In this document: positions 37,712 to 47,156 of the stretch, in pieces
How the letters are laid out: each line of letters opens with the position of its first letter
Position numbering within the stretch: position 1 is the first letter of the stretch
Source of the DNA: Curvibacter gracilis ATCC BAA-807
Lineage (GTDB): Bacteria; Pseudomonadota; Gammaproteobacteria; Burkholderiales; Burkholderiaceae_C
NCBI RefSeq assembly: GCF_000518645.1
Contig: NZ_JADZ01000011.1
Span: forward strand, 186,001 to 250,000
Direction of reading: 5' to 3'
Length of the DNA stretch: 64,000 bases
Notes under the pieces: model-generated
Seen by the model: the letters and a program-made list of their open reading frames with translations, nothing else
What the model was told of the DNA's origin: nothing
Databases searched by the model: none
Translations under genes and position numbers: made by a program

Positions 37712-40075
37712 TTACTTGATGGTCACCGGCATCTGCACTTGCACCGTGCGGCCGGCCGAGTCCTTGACCACCACCGTCAGCGTGTAGCTGCCGGTCACCG
37801 GACTGGCCCAGTTGGCGGTCACGGTGAGGCCTGTCATCGAGAACGACATGCCCAGCGGAGCACCGGAGATCGACACCGAGACCCAGCTCACGCCCGAATC
37901 CGTGATCGTGATCGTGCCGCTGACGGCCTTGCCAGCCGTGCCGGTGATGGCTGGGGCATTGACCGACAAACCGCCGCTGGTCGTGGTGGAGGCCGCAATC
38001 TTCACGGTGTAGACGGCCTGGCCGGTCAGGCCGGTCTTGCTGTCCTTGGCGATGGCGGTCACGCTGTAAGTGCCCAGCACCGGGCTGGTCCAGCTCACCA
38101 CGCCGGTGCTGGCGTTGATGCTCATGCCGGTGGGGGCACCGCTGAGGCTGTAGCTCAGGGCATTGGCGCCGGTGGCGTTCACGGTGAACGACAGGGCTGT
38201 GCCCGGCGTGCCGTTGACAGTGGCGGCGGTCACGGTGGGGGCCACCGGTGCCGTCACCGTCACGGTGTACACGCCCTGGCCGCTGAGACCGGTCTTGCTG
38301 TCCTTGGCGACCACGGTCACGGCATAGGTGCCCGCCACCGGGGTGGGCCAGCTGACCACGCCAGCGGTGGAGATGGTCATGCCGCTCGGAGCGCCCGTCA
38401 GGCTGTAGGTCACGGCATTGGGGGCCGAAGCGGACACGGTGAACGACAGGGCGGTGCCCACTTGGCCGCTGATGCTGGCCGAAGCCACCACGGGCGGGTT
38501 GGTCACCGTGGCGCCACTGAGCACGCTGAGCAGGTTGCTGCCATTGGGCGTGCCCAGGCCGGTGGGGGTGTCAAAGCCGGCGTGTGCGCTGCAGGTGGCG
38601 CAAGTGCCGTTGTTGCCCGAGGTCACGTCCAGGAAGGCGCCGGCATAGCTGCTGGCGTTCACCGAGATCTGACCGTACAACACCGAGTGCGGTGCGCCCA
38701 ACAGGGCCTTGGAGGTCTGCACACGCATGGCGTTGGCTACCGCGACAAGCGCCGCCCACTGCGGGGTCGACATGCTGGTACCACCGGCGCTGACCCATTG
38801 GGTGGTGCTGCTGCCCGCAGCGATCACCGCCACATACTGACCGGTGTTGGGGTTGGCATTCATGGCCACATCCGACACGGTGCGACGCGCCACCGTGCCC
38901 AGGCCCGGCACGGCGCTGGTCTGGTAGCTGGGCAGGGCCGTGTAGGCGCTGGTGCCGCCGCCCGAACCGCTCCACACCACTTCGCTGCGGCTGCCCGTGC
39001 CGCTGTAGGTCAGCGAGGTACCGCCGACAGCCAGCACCTTGGGCGACACGGCCGGCCAGCTCACGCCAGCACCCGAGTCACCCGCCGCCGCCAGGTAGGT
39101 CATGTTGGCGGTGCTGAAGTAACTGTCGGCCGAGGCGGTCCAGTTGCCTTCGTTGGCGCCAAAGCTCATCGACACCACGCCCGGGCCCATCTTGTTGGCC
39201 AGGCCCACGGCCGCCAGCAGGCTGTTCACGCTGGAATCCGGGGCTTCGATCAGCACCAGACGGGCCAACGGCGCAATCGCGTGGGCCCACTGAACGTCCA
39301 GAGATATCTCGGTCGACCAGCCCGAATCGTAGGCCGGTGCCGTCGCGGTCATGGCGCCGCTGGTGTTGCTGTACACCACCGACAGCTCGCAAGCCGCGCT
39401 CGACGGTGCGGCCAGCGGCAGCGTGGCGTTGGTGGCGATGGCCTTGGTGGTGCAGGTGGGCAGGCCGAACTTGCTGTTGAAGGCGGCCAGCTCGGCGGCC
39501 ACGTTCGGGTTGTGCATGGCGTCGACGATGTAGATCGTCTGGCCGGCGCCCAGCTGGGCGGCTTGCGCGGCCGTCAGGCTGGCACCCGCGGCCGGGGTGG
39601 CCGGCAGGCCATAGGCCGCGCGGATCTGGGCCGGCGAGTACGTGACCACGGCGGAGCCTGCCTTGGCGGTCGAGTCATCGGACTGCGCGTTGGCGGAAAC
39701 CCCCAAGGCCTTGGCCTGGGTCATGGCCTCGGGCGTCAGGCGACGGCTGCTCAGGCCGGCCAGCTCGGCGGGCACCAACTGCACACGCGGTGCCAACTGG
39801 GCCGAAGCGCCCGAGCCGGAGGCGTCCACATCGTCCGGCGCCTGCAGTTGCACCGGTGCCAGGTGGAAGCTGGGCAGCACAGTCTGTGAAGCCACCGAAT
39901 CCGGCAGCGTGTCGACCGCAGCCGACAAGGTGGTGGTGGCGCTGACCGAAGGGCTGGCCGTCGTGCCGCCATCACCGCCACCGCAAGCGGCCAGCAGCAA
40001 AGTCATGGCACTCAGTGCCAGGCCACAGGCGGCAGGCGCAGAACGCAAATTTTGGAATGGGATCAATGAGGCCAC
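37712..40075 (-). CDS. S53 (sedolisin) family peptidase lipoprotein with C-terminal Ig-like repeats
   Basis: 787 residues from GTG 40075 (GGAG box upstream). A lipoprotein signal has its lipobox Cys at 31 (LLAAC), followed by GGGDGG. A pro-region-like part runs to about 140, then the sedolisin domain about 145-520 with Glu256 and Asp260 (STEISLD), oxyanion Asp333 (AAGDSG) and nucleophile Ser434 (GGTSMSTP). FLDVTSGNNG and GFDTPTGLGTPNG form the Ca2+ site. The tail has two near-identical repeats of about 85 residues and a third, shorter, related one (Ig-like, putative He_PIG type, e.g. AKDSKTGLSGQGVYTVTV and AKDSKTGLTGQAVYTVKI). By family it is an acid-active serine-carboxyl protease. It would be lipid-anchored on the outer membrane or released. 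The mRNA leader carries a c-di-GMP riboswitch. Confidence 0.9.
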   Translation of the reverse strand: MASLIPFQNLRSAPAACGLALSAMTLLLAACGGGDGGTTASPSVSATTTLSAAVDTLPDSVASQTVLPSFHLAPVQLQAPDDVDASGSGASAQLAPRVQLVPAELAGLSSRRLTPEAMTQAKALGVSANAQSDDSTAKAGSAVVTYSPAQIRAAYGLPATPAAGASLTAAQAAQLGAGQTIYIVDAMHNPNVAAELAAFNSKFGLPTCTTKAIATNATLPLAAPSSAACELSVVYSNTSGAMTATAPAYDSGWSTEISLDVQWAHAIAPLARLVLIEAPDSSVNSLLAAVGLANKMGPGVVSMSFGANEGNWTASADSYFSTANMTYLAAAGDSGAGVSWPAVSPKVLAVGGTSLTYSGTGSRSEVVWSGSGGGTSAYTALPSYQTSAVPGLGTVARRTVSDVAMNANPNTGQYVAVIAAGSSTTQWVSAGGTSMSTPQWAALVAVANAMRVQTSKALLGAPHSVLYGQISVNASSYAGAFLDVTSGNNGTCATCSAHAGFDTPTGLGTPNGSNLLSVLSGATVTNPPVVASASISGQVGTALSFTVSASAPNAVTYSLTGAPSGMTISTAGVVSWPTPVAGTYAVTVVAKDSKTGLSGQGVYTVTVTAPVAPTVTAATVNGTPGTALSFTVNATGANALSYSLSGAPTGMSINASTGVVSWTSPVLGTYSVTAIAKDSKTGLTGQAVYTVKIAASTTTSGGLSVNAPAITGTAGKAVSGTITITDSGVSWVSVSISGAPLGMSFSMTGLTVTANWASPVTGSYTLTVVVKDSAGRTVQVQMPVTIK

Positions 40076-40199
40076 GGCACTCTCCGGTCAGTTGGACGGG
40101 AGGCACAGCCATCAAAAGAAGGGAAGCCAGGACACCGGGCTGAGGGGTTGCCGGCTTCTGGGACCTGGGGATCCAGGTGGGCTTCGCAGAAGAAGCCAC

Positions 40200-40285
40200 A
40201 GGGGCTTGGCAACCCCGCTGTCATACCCCTGAGGGCTTAGACCGGTGGCTTTGCGACCCCGGCTTTCGCACGGGTGTGCCTTTTA
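40200..40285 (-). ncRNA. Cyclic di-GMP-I (GEMM-I) riboswitch upstream of the S53 peptidase gene
   Basis: Read on the minus strand, the GEMM-I conserved parts follow in order: GGCACACC (for GGCAAACC), the CGAAAG tetraloop-type stretch (GTGCGAAAGCC), GGGGTCGCAAAGCC (for GGGACGCAAAGCC), ACCGGTCTAAG (for CCGGYCTAA), and ATGACAGCGGGGTTGCC (for the 3' tetraloop receptor and closing strand). The order and spacing fit the Vc2-type aptamer, a sensor for c-di-GMP. It begins a few bases after the predicted transcription start, and the GTG of the peptidase gene follows about 125 bases later. Whether c-di-GMP turns the gene on or off is not decidable by eye. Confidence 0.85.
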
Positions 40286-40294
40286 CATGGCGCC

Positions 40295-40323
40295 ATCTTA
40301 AGTTCATTTATGTTTCATATCAA
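40295..40323 (-). promoter_or_regulatory. Promoter of the riboswitch-S53 peptidase transcript
   Basis: On the minus strand TTGATA (40323-40318) and TAAGAT (40300-40295) are separated by exactly 17 bases in an AT-rich stretch. The predicted start is near 40288, just before the aptamer. Confidence 0.6.
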
Positions 40324-40411
40324 CACATTTCGTAACACGCCGGATAAGAAATGACGAACGGAAAAGCGAAAGAAAAGCCCGTCTGTTCCCGGGATCCACC
40401 CGAATAGCCGC

Positions 40412-40435
40412 AAAAAGCCGGGGTCAAGGCCCCGG
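40412..40435 (-). terminator. Terminator downstream of acuI
   Basis: CCGGGG (40418-40423) pairs with CCCCGG (40430-40435), and T5 follows on the minus strand (40416-40412). It separates acuI and the hut run from the S53 gene. Confidence 0.82.
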
Positions 40436-40443
40436 TGGAGGCA

Positions 40444-41427
40444 TCAAGCCCCGAGACGCACCACCACACGCCCACGCACCTGCCCCGCCAGCAGATCCGC
40501 CGCCACGGCGGGGGCCTGGGCCAAGGGGATTTCGCGGGTGAAGGCCTCCAGCAAGGCCGGGTCCAGATCGCGGGCCAGACGTGCCCAGGCCTGCTGGCGC
40601 AGCGCCAGCGGGGCCATCACGCTGTCGATGCCATACAAGGTGATCCCACGCAGGATGAAGGGCGCCACGGTGGCCGGGAAATCCATGCCCCCGGCCAGGC
40701 CGCAAGCGGCCACTGCGCCGCCGTAGCGGGTGCCGGCGCAGGCATTGGCCAGGGTGTGGCTGCCCACGGCATCCACCACGCCGGCCCAGCGCTCCTTGCC
40801 CAGGGCTTTGCCGGGCGCGGCCAGCTCGGCCCGGTCGATGACATCAGCCGCGCCGATGGATTTCAAATGCTCGGCCTCTTGCGGCCGGCCGGTCGAGGCC
40901 ACGGCGCGGTAGCCCAGCCGGGCCAGCAAGGCCAGGGCCACACTGCCCACGCCGCCGTTCGCACCGGTGACCAGGATGTCGCCGTCGCCCGGCCGGATGC
41001 CGTGGCGCTCCAGGGCCATCACGCACAGCATCGCGGTGTAGCCCGCGGTGCCGATGGCCATGGCCTGGCGGGCACTGAAGGCCTCAGGCAGGCGCACCAG
41101 CCAGTCGCCCTTGACCCGGGCCACACCGGCCAGGCCACCCCAGTGGGTTTCGCCCACGCCCCAGCCGTTGAGCACCACTTGATCACCCACTTTCCAGCCG
41201 GCATGGCTGCTGGCGATCACGGTGCCCGCGAAATCGATGCCCGGCACCATGGGAAAGCGCCGCACCACGGGCGATTGGCCGGTGATGGCCAGGCCATCCT
41301 TGTAATTGAGGGTGGACCAAGCCACCTGCACGGTCACATCGCCCTCGGGCAGTTGCGCCTCGTCGATGGATTGCAACTGGGCGCGGTAGCCGGCGTCGTC
41401 CTTGGTGATCAGAATGCCTTCGAACAT
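40444..41427 (-). CDS. acuI: Acrylyl-CoA reductase-type quinone oxidoreductase (MDR family, YhdH/AcuI)
   Basis: 327 residues from ATG 41427 (GGAGACCCC upstream). The MDR fold has the AcuI-type start [47 protein letters not shown], and the NADPH-binding [21 protein letters not shown]. AcuI reduces acrylyl-CoA to propionyl-CoA. It follows hutG by 99 bases on the same strand and may be read from the hut transcript, but no step of histidine breakdown needs it. Confidence 0.85.
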   Translation of the reverse strand: MFEGILITKDDAGYRAQLQSIDEAQLPEGDVTVQVAWSTLNYKDGLAITGQSPVVRRFPMVPGIDFAGTVIASSHAGWKVGDQVVLNGWGVGETHWGGLAGVARVKGDWLVRLPEAFSARQAMAIGTAGYTAMLCVMALERHGIRPGDGDILVTGANGGVGSVALALLARLGYRAVASTGRPQEAEHLKSIGAADVIDRAELAAPGKALGKERWAGVVDAVGSHTLANACAGTRYGGAVAACGLAGGMDFPATVAPFILRGITLYGIDSVMAPLALRQQAWARLARDLDPALLEAFTREIPLAQAPAVAADLLAGQVRGRVVVRLGA

Positions 41428-41526
41428 GGGGTCTCCTGGTGGGGTACAAGCGGCGTGGATCATGCCCCAGCTCGCAGCAGCCCATCAAGCACCTGGGTTA
41501 CCCCATGCTCTGCCCGAACAACCGGA

Positions 41527-42342
41527 TCAGGCGGCCTCGGCAAAGGCCAACATGGCTTCAATCAATTGCTGCACGGTGGGCTGGATGCGGGCTGCCACCT
41601 CCGGCAGGTAGTCAAAAGGCAATGCCTCTTGCATGTAGCTGCACTGGGTCATTTCCAGTTGCACCGCATGGATGTTCTGGGCCGGCTGGCCGTGATGGCG
41701 CGTGATGTGCCCGCCCTTGAAGCGCCCGTTGAGCACGGCCGTGTGCCCCGGAGCCGCCTGGGCGATGGCCAGCAGGCGCTGCGCCAGCGCCGGGTCACAG
41801 CTGGCGCCGTCGGCGGTGCCCAGGTTCAGGTCGGGCAGCTTGCCTTCGAAGAAGCGGGGCAGCACCGAGCGGATCGAGTGCGCGTCCCACAACAGGGCCA
41901 CGCCATGGGCGGCACGCAGGCGCTGCAGCTCGGCCTGCAAGCAGGCATGGTAAGGCGCCCACACGGCCGCGCGGCGCTGCGCGATCTCGGCCTCATCCGG
42001 GCCCTGGCCGTCGACGTACAGCGGGGTGTCGTCAAAGGTGTCGACCGGGCACAGGCCGGTCACGCTCTGGCCCGGGTACAGGCTGGCGCCGTCGGGTGGG
42101 CGGTTCAGATCGATCACATAGCGCGAATGGGTGGCCACCAGGATCGAGGCCCCCATGTCGCGGGCAAAGGCGTAAAGCCGCTCCAGATGCCAGTCGGTGT
42201 CGGGCACCTGCCGGGCTTCGGCCGTCAGCCGCTGGGCCAGCGCAGGCGGCACATAGGTGCCCACATGGGGCATGGAGATCAACAGCGGGCGATGCCCCTG
42301 GTAGAAGCGGAAGGCGGGTTGGTCGGTGGTGAAAGCGGTCAT
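41527..42342 (-). CDS. hutG: N-formylglutamate deformylase
   Basis: 271 residues. It hydrolyses N-formylglutamate to glutamate and formate, the last step of the five-step hut pathway. FGase family motifs: PLLISMPHVGTYVP, DTDWHLERLYAFA, ATHSRYVIDLNRPPDG, LLWDAHSIRSVLPRFFEG, and GRFKGGHITRHHGQP. hutF ends 24 bases upstream, so it is the last hut gene of the run. Confidence 0.95.
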   Translation of the reverse strand: MTAFTTDQPAFRFYQGHRPLLISMPHVGTYVPPALAQRLTAEARQVPDTDWHLERLYAFARDMGASILVATHSRYVIDLNRPPDGASLYPGQSVTGLCPVDTFDDTPLYVDGQGPDEAEIAQRRAAVWAPYHACLQAELQRLRAAHGVALLWDAHSIRSVLPRFFEGKLPDLNLGTADGASCDPALAQRLLAIAQAAPGHTAVLNGRFKGGHITRHHGQPAQNIHAVQLEMTQCSYMQEALPFDYLPEVAARIQPTVQQLIEAMLAFAEAA

Positions 42343-42365
42343 GGTTGGGCCTGGGAAGGAGAATG

Positions 42366-43793
42366 TCAGGTGCTTTCCAGCAGTTCGCGGCGGGCCTGCA
42401 CAAAGGCCCGTGCCGCCTCGTCATGCAAGGCGTGGCGGCCGGCCTGCACACGGGGCACCCCGCCCACCCGCACCTCGGCCACGGCCGAGCTGCGGTGGCT
42501 GCCGAAGACGTGGGCCGACAGCATGTCGGGTGCGGGCAAGCCGGCCAGGGCCAGGTGCTGCGGGTCCAGCGCCACCCAGTCGGCGCGCTGGCCCGGCGCC
42601 AGGCCGGCCACCGGGCGGGCACAGGCCTGGGCGCCACCGGCCACCGCCTGCAGGGTCATGGCCGTGGCCACCCCGGGCTGGCGGGCACTGGCCAGCACAT
42701 TGCGCTCGTGCCGCTGCAGGCGCTGGCCGTACTCCAGCAGCATCAGCTCTTCGGCCGCATTCACACAGGCATGGCTGTCCGAGCCCACGCCCCAGGCGCC
42801 GCCAGCGTCGCGCCACAGAGGCAGGTCGAACAGGCCATCGCCCAGATTGGCCTCGGTGCTGGGGCACAGGCCGGCCACCGCGCCGCTGGCCGCTGCGGCC
42901 CGGTACTCGGCCTCGGTCATGTGGGTGGCGTGCACCAGGCACCAGCGCCGGTCCACCGGTGCATGCTCCAGCAGCCATTCGACCGGGCGCCGCGCGCTCC
43001 AGGCCAGGCAATCGTCCACCTCGCGGGTCTGCTCGGCGATGTGGATGTGGATGGGGGCCGCGGGGTCGAGCGCCGTCAGGCCGGCCACGGCCTCGCGCAG
43101 GCTGTCGGGGGGCACGGCGCGCAGCGAGTGCGGCGCCAGGCCCAGTCGGGTGCCACGGCCATGCAGGCCGCGGTTCAGCTCGCCCTGCAAGGTGTGCAGC
43201 AGCCGCAGCAGGTTGTCGGTGCTGCGCAGAAAGCGCCGCTGCCCGCCGTGCGGCGCCTGCCCGCCAAAACCGCCGCTCTGGTAGAGCACGGGCAGCAGCG
43301 TCATGCCCATGCCCGTGCGCTCGGCCGCCCGCAACAGGCAGCGCGCCAGCGTGGCGTCGTCGGCATAGGGCTGGCCGTCGGCCTGGTGATGCACGTAGTG
43401 GAACTCGCACACCGAGGTGTAGCCGGCCTCCAACATTTCGAGGTACAGCCAGGTGGCGATGGCCTCCAGCCGCTCGGGCGTCAGGCTGCCCGCAAAGCGG
43501 TACATCAGGGTGCGCCAGCTCCAGAAACTGTCGGCCTCGCCCCCCTGCCCTGGGCTGCTGCGCTGCTCGGTGAGGCCGGCAAAGCCGCGCTGGAAGGCAT
43601 GGGAATGCAGATTGGGCAGGCCCGGGATCACGGGTCCCGCAGCCTGGGCCACACCGGCCGGCGCGGCCACACCGGGCTGCACCTGCTGCAGCACACCGGC
43701 CGCATCCCACTGCAGCAACACATCGCGGGCCCAGCCCTCGGGCAGCAGGGCGTGGGGGGCAAACAAGGTGGTGGCGCTCATGCTGGTGCTCAT
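42366..43793 (-). CDS. hutF: Formimidoylglutamate deiminase
   Basis: 475 residues from ATG 43793 (Met5 at 43781 is possible). It converts formiminoglutamate to N-formylglutamate and ammonia, so this organism uses the HutF-HutG branch. Amidohydrolase fold with metal ligands in NLHSHAFQRG, HIHIAEQ, and SDSHACVNAAEE. The conserved VCEFHYVHHQADG is present. A longer open frame continues upstream inside hutI in another frame and is not coding. Confidence 0.95.
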   Translation of the reverse strand: MSTSMSATTLFAPHALLPEGWARDVLLQWDAAGVLQQVQPGVAAPAGVAQAAGPVIPGLPNLHSHAFQRGFAGLTEQRSSPGQGGEADSFWSWRTLMYRFAGSLTPERLEAIATWLYLEMLEAGYTSVCEFHYVHHQADGQPYADDATLARCLLRAAERTGMGMTLLPVLYQSGGFGGQAPHGGQRRFLRSTDNLLRLLHTLQGELNRGLHGRGTRLGLAPHSLRAVPPDSLREAVAGLTALDPAAPIHIHIAEQTREVDDCLAWSARRPVEWLLEHAPVDRRWCLVHATHMTEAEYRAAAASGAVAGLCPSTEANLGDGLFDLPLWRDAGGAWGVGSDSHACVNAAEELMLLEYGQRLQRHERNVLASARQPGVATAMTLQAVAGGAQACARPVAGLAPGQRADWVALDPQHLALAGLPAPDMLSAHVFGSHRSSAVAEVRVGGVPRVQAGRHALHDEAARAFVQARRELLEST

Positions 43794-43813
43794 GCAGGCT
43801 TTCTCAAGTCGAA

Positions 43814-45046
43814 TCAAGGGGTCTGGGTGATGCAGCCCTGGCGCACCACGGTGGGCCGGGGGCGCTGGCCCAGCCAGTAGGCCAGCTCGGCCACCTCGCC
43901 CACGGGCCACAGCACCCAGTTGGCGGGCCGCCCCGGCCCGATCAGGCCATGGCTGTCCTGCAGGCCCAGCGCCTGGGCGGCGTGGCGGGTCACCCCGGCC
44001 AGGGCCTCGGGCACGGTCAGGCGAAACAGCGTGCAGGCCATGTTGACCATCAGCAGCAGGCTCAGGGCCGGCGAGGTGCCCGGGTTGTGGTCGGTGGACA
44101 CGGCCATGGGCACGCCGGCCTCGCGCAAGGCCTGGATGGGGGGCACCTGGGTGTCGCGCAAGGTGTAGAAGGCACCGGGCAGCAGCACGGCCACCGTGCC
44201 CGAACGGCGCATGGCGGCGATGCCTTCGGCCGACAGGTGCTCGATGTGGTCGCACGACAGCGCGCCATAGCGCGCCGCCAGCGCCGCCCCGCCCATGTCG
44301 GACAGTTGCTCGGCATGCAGCTTCACCGGCAGGCCCAGGGCCTGCGCGGCCTGAAACACCTGCTCGGTCTCGGCCAGCGAGAACGCGATGCGCTCGCAGA
44401 ACACATCCACCGCATCCACCAGGCCTTCGGCCGCCAGCGCGGGCAGCATCTCGCGGCACACCAGCTCGATGTAATCGGTGCTGCGCCCCGCGTACTCGGG
44501 CGGCAGCGCATGGGCGCCCAAAAAGGTGGTGCGCACCGTGAGGCCATGCAGCTCACCCAGGCGCCGCGCCACGCGCAACTGCTTGCGCTCGTGCGCCAGG
44601 CTCAGGCCATAGCCTGATTTGATCTCGACGGCACAGACCCCCTCGGCCAGCAGGCTTTGCAGGCGGGCGCTGGCACTGGCCAGCAGCTCGTCCTCGCTGG
44701 CCTCGCGGGTGGCCCGCACGCTGGAGACGATGCCGCCGCCGGCGCGAGCCACCTCTTCGTAGCTGGCACCGGCCAGGCGCAGCGCGAATTCATTCGCCCG
44801 CTGGCCGCCGTACACCAGGTGGGTGTGGCAGTCGATCAGGCCGGGCGTGAGCCAGCAGCCCCCGGCGTCGTGCCGGGGCGTGGCGGGCGGCAGCACCGCA
44901 TCGGCCAGGCGCCCGACCCAGGCGATCTGCCCCCCCTGCACCAGCAGGGCATCGCTGTCGGGCGGGCTGTCGACCGTCAGCGCACCGGGCGCCACCCGCA
45001 GGTTGAACCACAAACCATCGGCACTGGCGTGCACAGAACCCCGCAT
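43814..45046 (-). CDS. hutI: Imidazolonepropionase
   Basis: 410 residues from ATG 45046. It hydrolyses imidazolonepropionate to formiminoglutamate. Amidohydrolase with the metal motif [51 protein letters not shown], and [13 protein letters not shown]. hutD ends 2 bases upstream, hutF starts 20 bases downstream. Confidence 0.96.
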   Translation of the reverse strand: MRGSVHASADGLWFNLRVAPGALTVDSPPDSDALLVQGGQIAWVGRLADAVLPPATPRHDAGGCWLTPGLIDCHTHLVYGGQRANEFALRLAGASYEEVARAGGGIVSSVRATREASEDELLASASARLQSLLAEGVCAVEIKSGYGLSLAHERKQLRVARRLGELHGLTVRTTFLGAHALPPEYAGRSTDYIELVCREMLPALAAEGLVDAVDVFCERIAFSLAETEQVFQAAQALGLPVKLHAEQLSDMGGAALAARYGALSCDHIEHLSAEGIAAMRRSGTVAVLLPGAFYTLRDTQVPPIQALREAGVPMAVSTDHNPGTSPALSLLLMVNMACTLFRLTVPEALAGVTRHAAQALGLQDSHGLIGPGRPANWVLWPVGEVAELAYWLGQRPRPTVVRQGCITQTP

Positions 45047-45048
45047 GG

Positions 45049-45660
45049 TCAGACCTCCTGTATCAACACCGCGATCAGCGCGGCCTGCGGCCCGTCGGCC
45101 GTCAGCCGCCAGGGGCCGAAACGCCCTGCCCCGGCCTGCCACCACAGGCCCTGCCCGGGTGCCAGCGCCACGGTTTCAGCGCCACACAGCTGCCAAGCCC
45201 CCCGCAGGCTCATCAGCAGGCCGGCCGGTGACGAGGGCAAGGCCTGCCCCACATCGCCGCGCAACACGGTGACCGAGGCGCGGCAGCGCTCGCGCCGCGT
45301 CATCACATTGAAATCGTCGCAGGGGCCGCCCAGCAGGCGGCTGTCGATGGCGACCTCGCCGGCAAAGGCAAAGGGCTGCCACGGTGTGGCCAGGCGGTGC
45401 GCCACCGCGCCATCGCCGGATGTGAGCTGCACGCCGGCCCCTTCGAGCAGCGTGATCACGCGGTCCACCCCTTCGAAGCGGGAGAACGGCCCGTCGCTGG
45501 CGATGTGGGCAATGCTGACCCGCCAGTCAAAGGCGTTCAGCCCCGCGCCCGGCGGCTGGCAGACGATCTCGCGCGTCACGCCGCCGCCGTTCTTCCAGGG
45601 CATGGCCTGGAGCGTGCGGCGGTCGAAGCGATGCAGATCTGAAGAGGCTTCTGGGCTCAT
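45049..45660 (-). CDS. hutD: HutD family protein
   Basis: 203 residues, a bicupin of the HutD/Ves family: [21 protein letters not shown] at the start, [30 protein letters not shown], and [13 protein letters not shown]. In Pseudomonas, HutD tempers hut expression, and formylglutamate binding was proposed from structure. Its stop is 2 bases before hutI, and its start overlaps the ABC ATPase stop by 4 bases. Confidence 0.92.
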   Translation of the reverse strand: MSPEASSDLHRFDRRTLQAMPWKNGGGVTREIVCQPPGAGLNAFDWRVSIAHIASDGPFSRFEGVDRVITLLEGAGVQLTSGDGAVAHRLATPWQPFAFAGEVAIDSRLLGGPCDDFNVMTRRERCRASVTVLRGDVGQALPSSPAGLLMSLRGAWQLCGAETVALAPGQGLWWQAGAGRFGPWRLTADGPQAALIAVLIQEV

Positions 45661-46454
45661 GAGCGGCTCAGCACGGCGTGCAGGAACTGCCGGGTGCGCT
45701 CCTGGCGCGGGGCACCGAACACGGTGGCCGGGTCGCCGGCCTCGACGATGCCGCCGCCGTCCATGACCACCACCACATCGGCCACCTCGCGGGCAAAGCC
45801 CATCTCATGGGTGACCACCATCATGGTCATGCCTTCGCTGGCCAGCAGCTTCATGACCTGCAGCACCTCGCCCACCAGCTCGGGGTCGAGGGCCGAGGTG
45901 GGCTCGTCGAACAGCATCACCTTGGGACGCATGGCCAGGGCACGGGCAATCGCCACGCGCTGCTTCTGGCCGCCCGACAGGCTGGCCGGCATGGCATCGG
46001 CCTTGGCCGACAGGCCCACCTTCTGCAGCAGCTCACGGGCCTCGGCCTCGGCCTGGGCGGCGCTCAGGCCGCGCAGCATGCGCGGGCCCAGCGTGACATT
46101 GCCCAGCACCGACAGGTGCGGGAACAGGTTGAACGACTGGAACACCATGCCCACCTCGGTGCGCAGGGCGTTCAGCTCGCGCTCGGCCAGCATCTGGCCC
46201 TCGCGCACCAGGGTGTGGCCCACGATCTCGACGCTGCCCTGCTCGGGCTGCTCCAGCCCGTTGCAGCAGCGCAAGAAGGTGCTCTTGCCCGAGCCGCTGG
46301 GCCCGATCACCACCACCACCTGCGAGGGCTGCACCTCGAAGTCGATGCCTTTCAACACCACGTGGTCGCCGTAGCGCTTGCCCAGGCCGCGGATGCGCAG
46401 GATGGGTTCTTGGCCCTGGGTCTGGGCCGGTGTCTGTTGCAGGGTCTGGGTCAT
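45657..46454 (-). CDS. Polar amino acid ABC transporter ATP-binding protein
   Basis: 265 residues of the GlnQ/HisP class. Walker [31 protein letters not shown], signature [17 protein letters not shown], Walker [15 protein letters not shown], switch His in VTHEMGFA. Overlaps the permease gene (4 bases) and hutD (4 bases). In this setting histidine or urocanate is the likely substrate. Confidence 0.93.
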   Translation of the reverse strand: MTQTLQQTPAQTQGQEPILRIRGLGKRYGDHVVLKGIDFEVQPSQVVVVIGPSGSGKSTFLRCCNGLEQPEQGSVEIVGHTLVREGQMLAERELNALRTEVGMVFQSFNLFPHLSVLGNVTLGPRMLRGLSAAQAEAEARELLQKVGLSAKADAMPASLSGGQKQRVAIARALAMRPKVMLFDEPTSALDPELVGEVLQVMKLLASEGMTMMVVTHEMGFAREVADVVVVMDGGGIVEAGDPATVFGAPRQERTRQFLHAVLSRS

Positions 46455-47119
46455 TGCACCATGCCTCCGGCGCGCAGGCGCTGTTCGATGTGCCGCAGGG
46501 CCAGGGTGGTCAGCCCCGTGAGCACGAAATACACCGCCGCGATCGCGAGATACACCTCCAGCGACCGGTACGACACGCTGATGATCTTCTGCCCCTCGTG
46601 CATCACGTCGTGGATGGTCAACAGCGACACCAGGGCCGAGTTCTTGATCAGGGCAATGAACTCATTGCCCAGGGGCGGGATCATGCGCACCACGGCCTGC
46701 GGCAGGATCACGCTGCGCATGGCCTGGCTGTAGGACATGCCCATGGAGCGGGCGGCCTCCATCTGGCCGCGGTCCACCGACTGGATGGCCCCGCGCACGA
46801 TCTCCGACACATAGGCGCCCGAGTAGATGCCCATGCCCAGCACGCCGCACACAAAGGCCGGCAGCAGCAGCCCGAAATGCGGCAGGCCGAAGAACAGGAT
46901 GAACAGCTGCACCAGCAGCGGCGTGCCGCGGATCAGCGCCACATAGGCCGTGCACAGGCCGTAGACCAGCGGGTTGCCGCGCCGCAGGCGGCCCAGGCCG
47001 GCCAGCAGGCCCAGCACGCAGCCCAGCAGCAGCGCACAGGCGGTGATCTGCACCGTGACGGCCGCGCCGTTGAGCAGATCGCGCCAGCCGGCCCAGACGG
47101 GGGAGAAATCGAAGTCCAT
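46451..47119 (-). CDS. Polar amino acid ABC transporter permease
   Basis: 222 residues with about five transmembrane helices and the HEQRO/HisM-type loop [40 protein letters not shown] (EAA motif). Only one permease gene is present, so a homodimer channel is likely. It lies 37 bases after the solute-binding gene. Confidence 0.93.
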   Translation of the reverse strand: MDFDFSPVWAGWRDLLNGAAVTVQITACALLLGCVLGLLAGLGRLRRGNPLVYGLCTAYVALIRGTPLLVQLFILFFGLPHFGLLLPAFVCGVLGMGIYSGAYVSEIVRGAIQSVDRGQMEAARSMGMSYSQAMRSVILPQAVVRMIPPLGNEFIALIKNSALVSLLTIHDVMHEGQKIISVSYRSLEVYLAIAAVYFVLTGLTTLALRHIEQRLRAGGMVQ

Positions 47120-47156
47120 GGGGTGGAGTGCCTTCAGTCAGGGAGCGCTCAGCCCC

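Larger units (their letters stand above)
40076..40443. other. 368-base leader region between the S53 gene and acuI
   Basis: No gene. It contains, on the minus strand, the promoter (40295-40323), the c-di-GMP-I aptamer (about 40200-40285) and an alternative-pairing segment (40144-40197) of the S53 gene, and the acuI terminator (40412-40435). Each is listed separately. Confidence 0.8.

Noticed and set aside
40435-43284. 949-residue plus-strand frame across acuI, hutG and hutF
   Set aside because: It spans three well-supported minus-strand genes and is low-complexity; a GC-skewed shadow.
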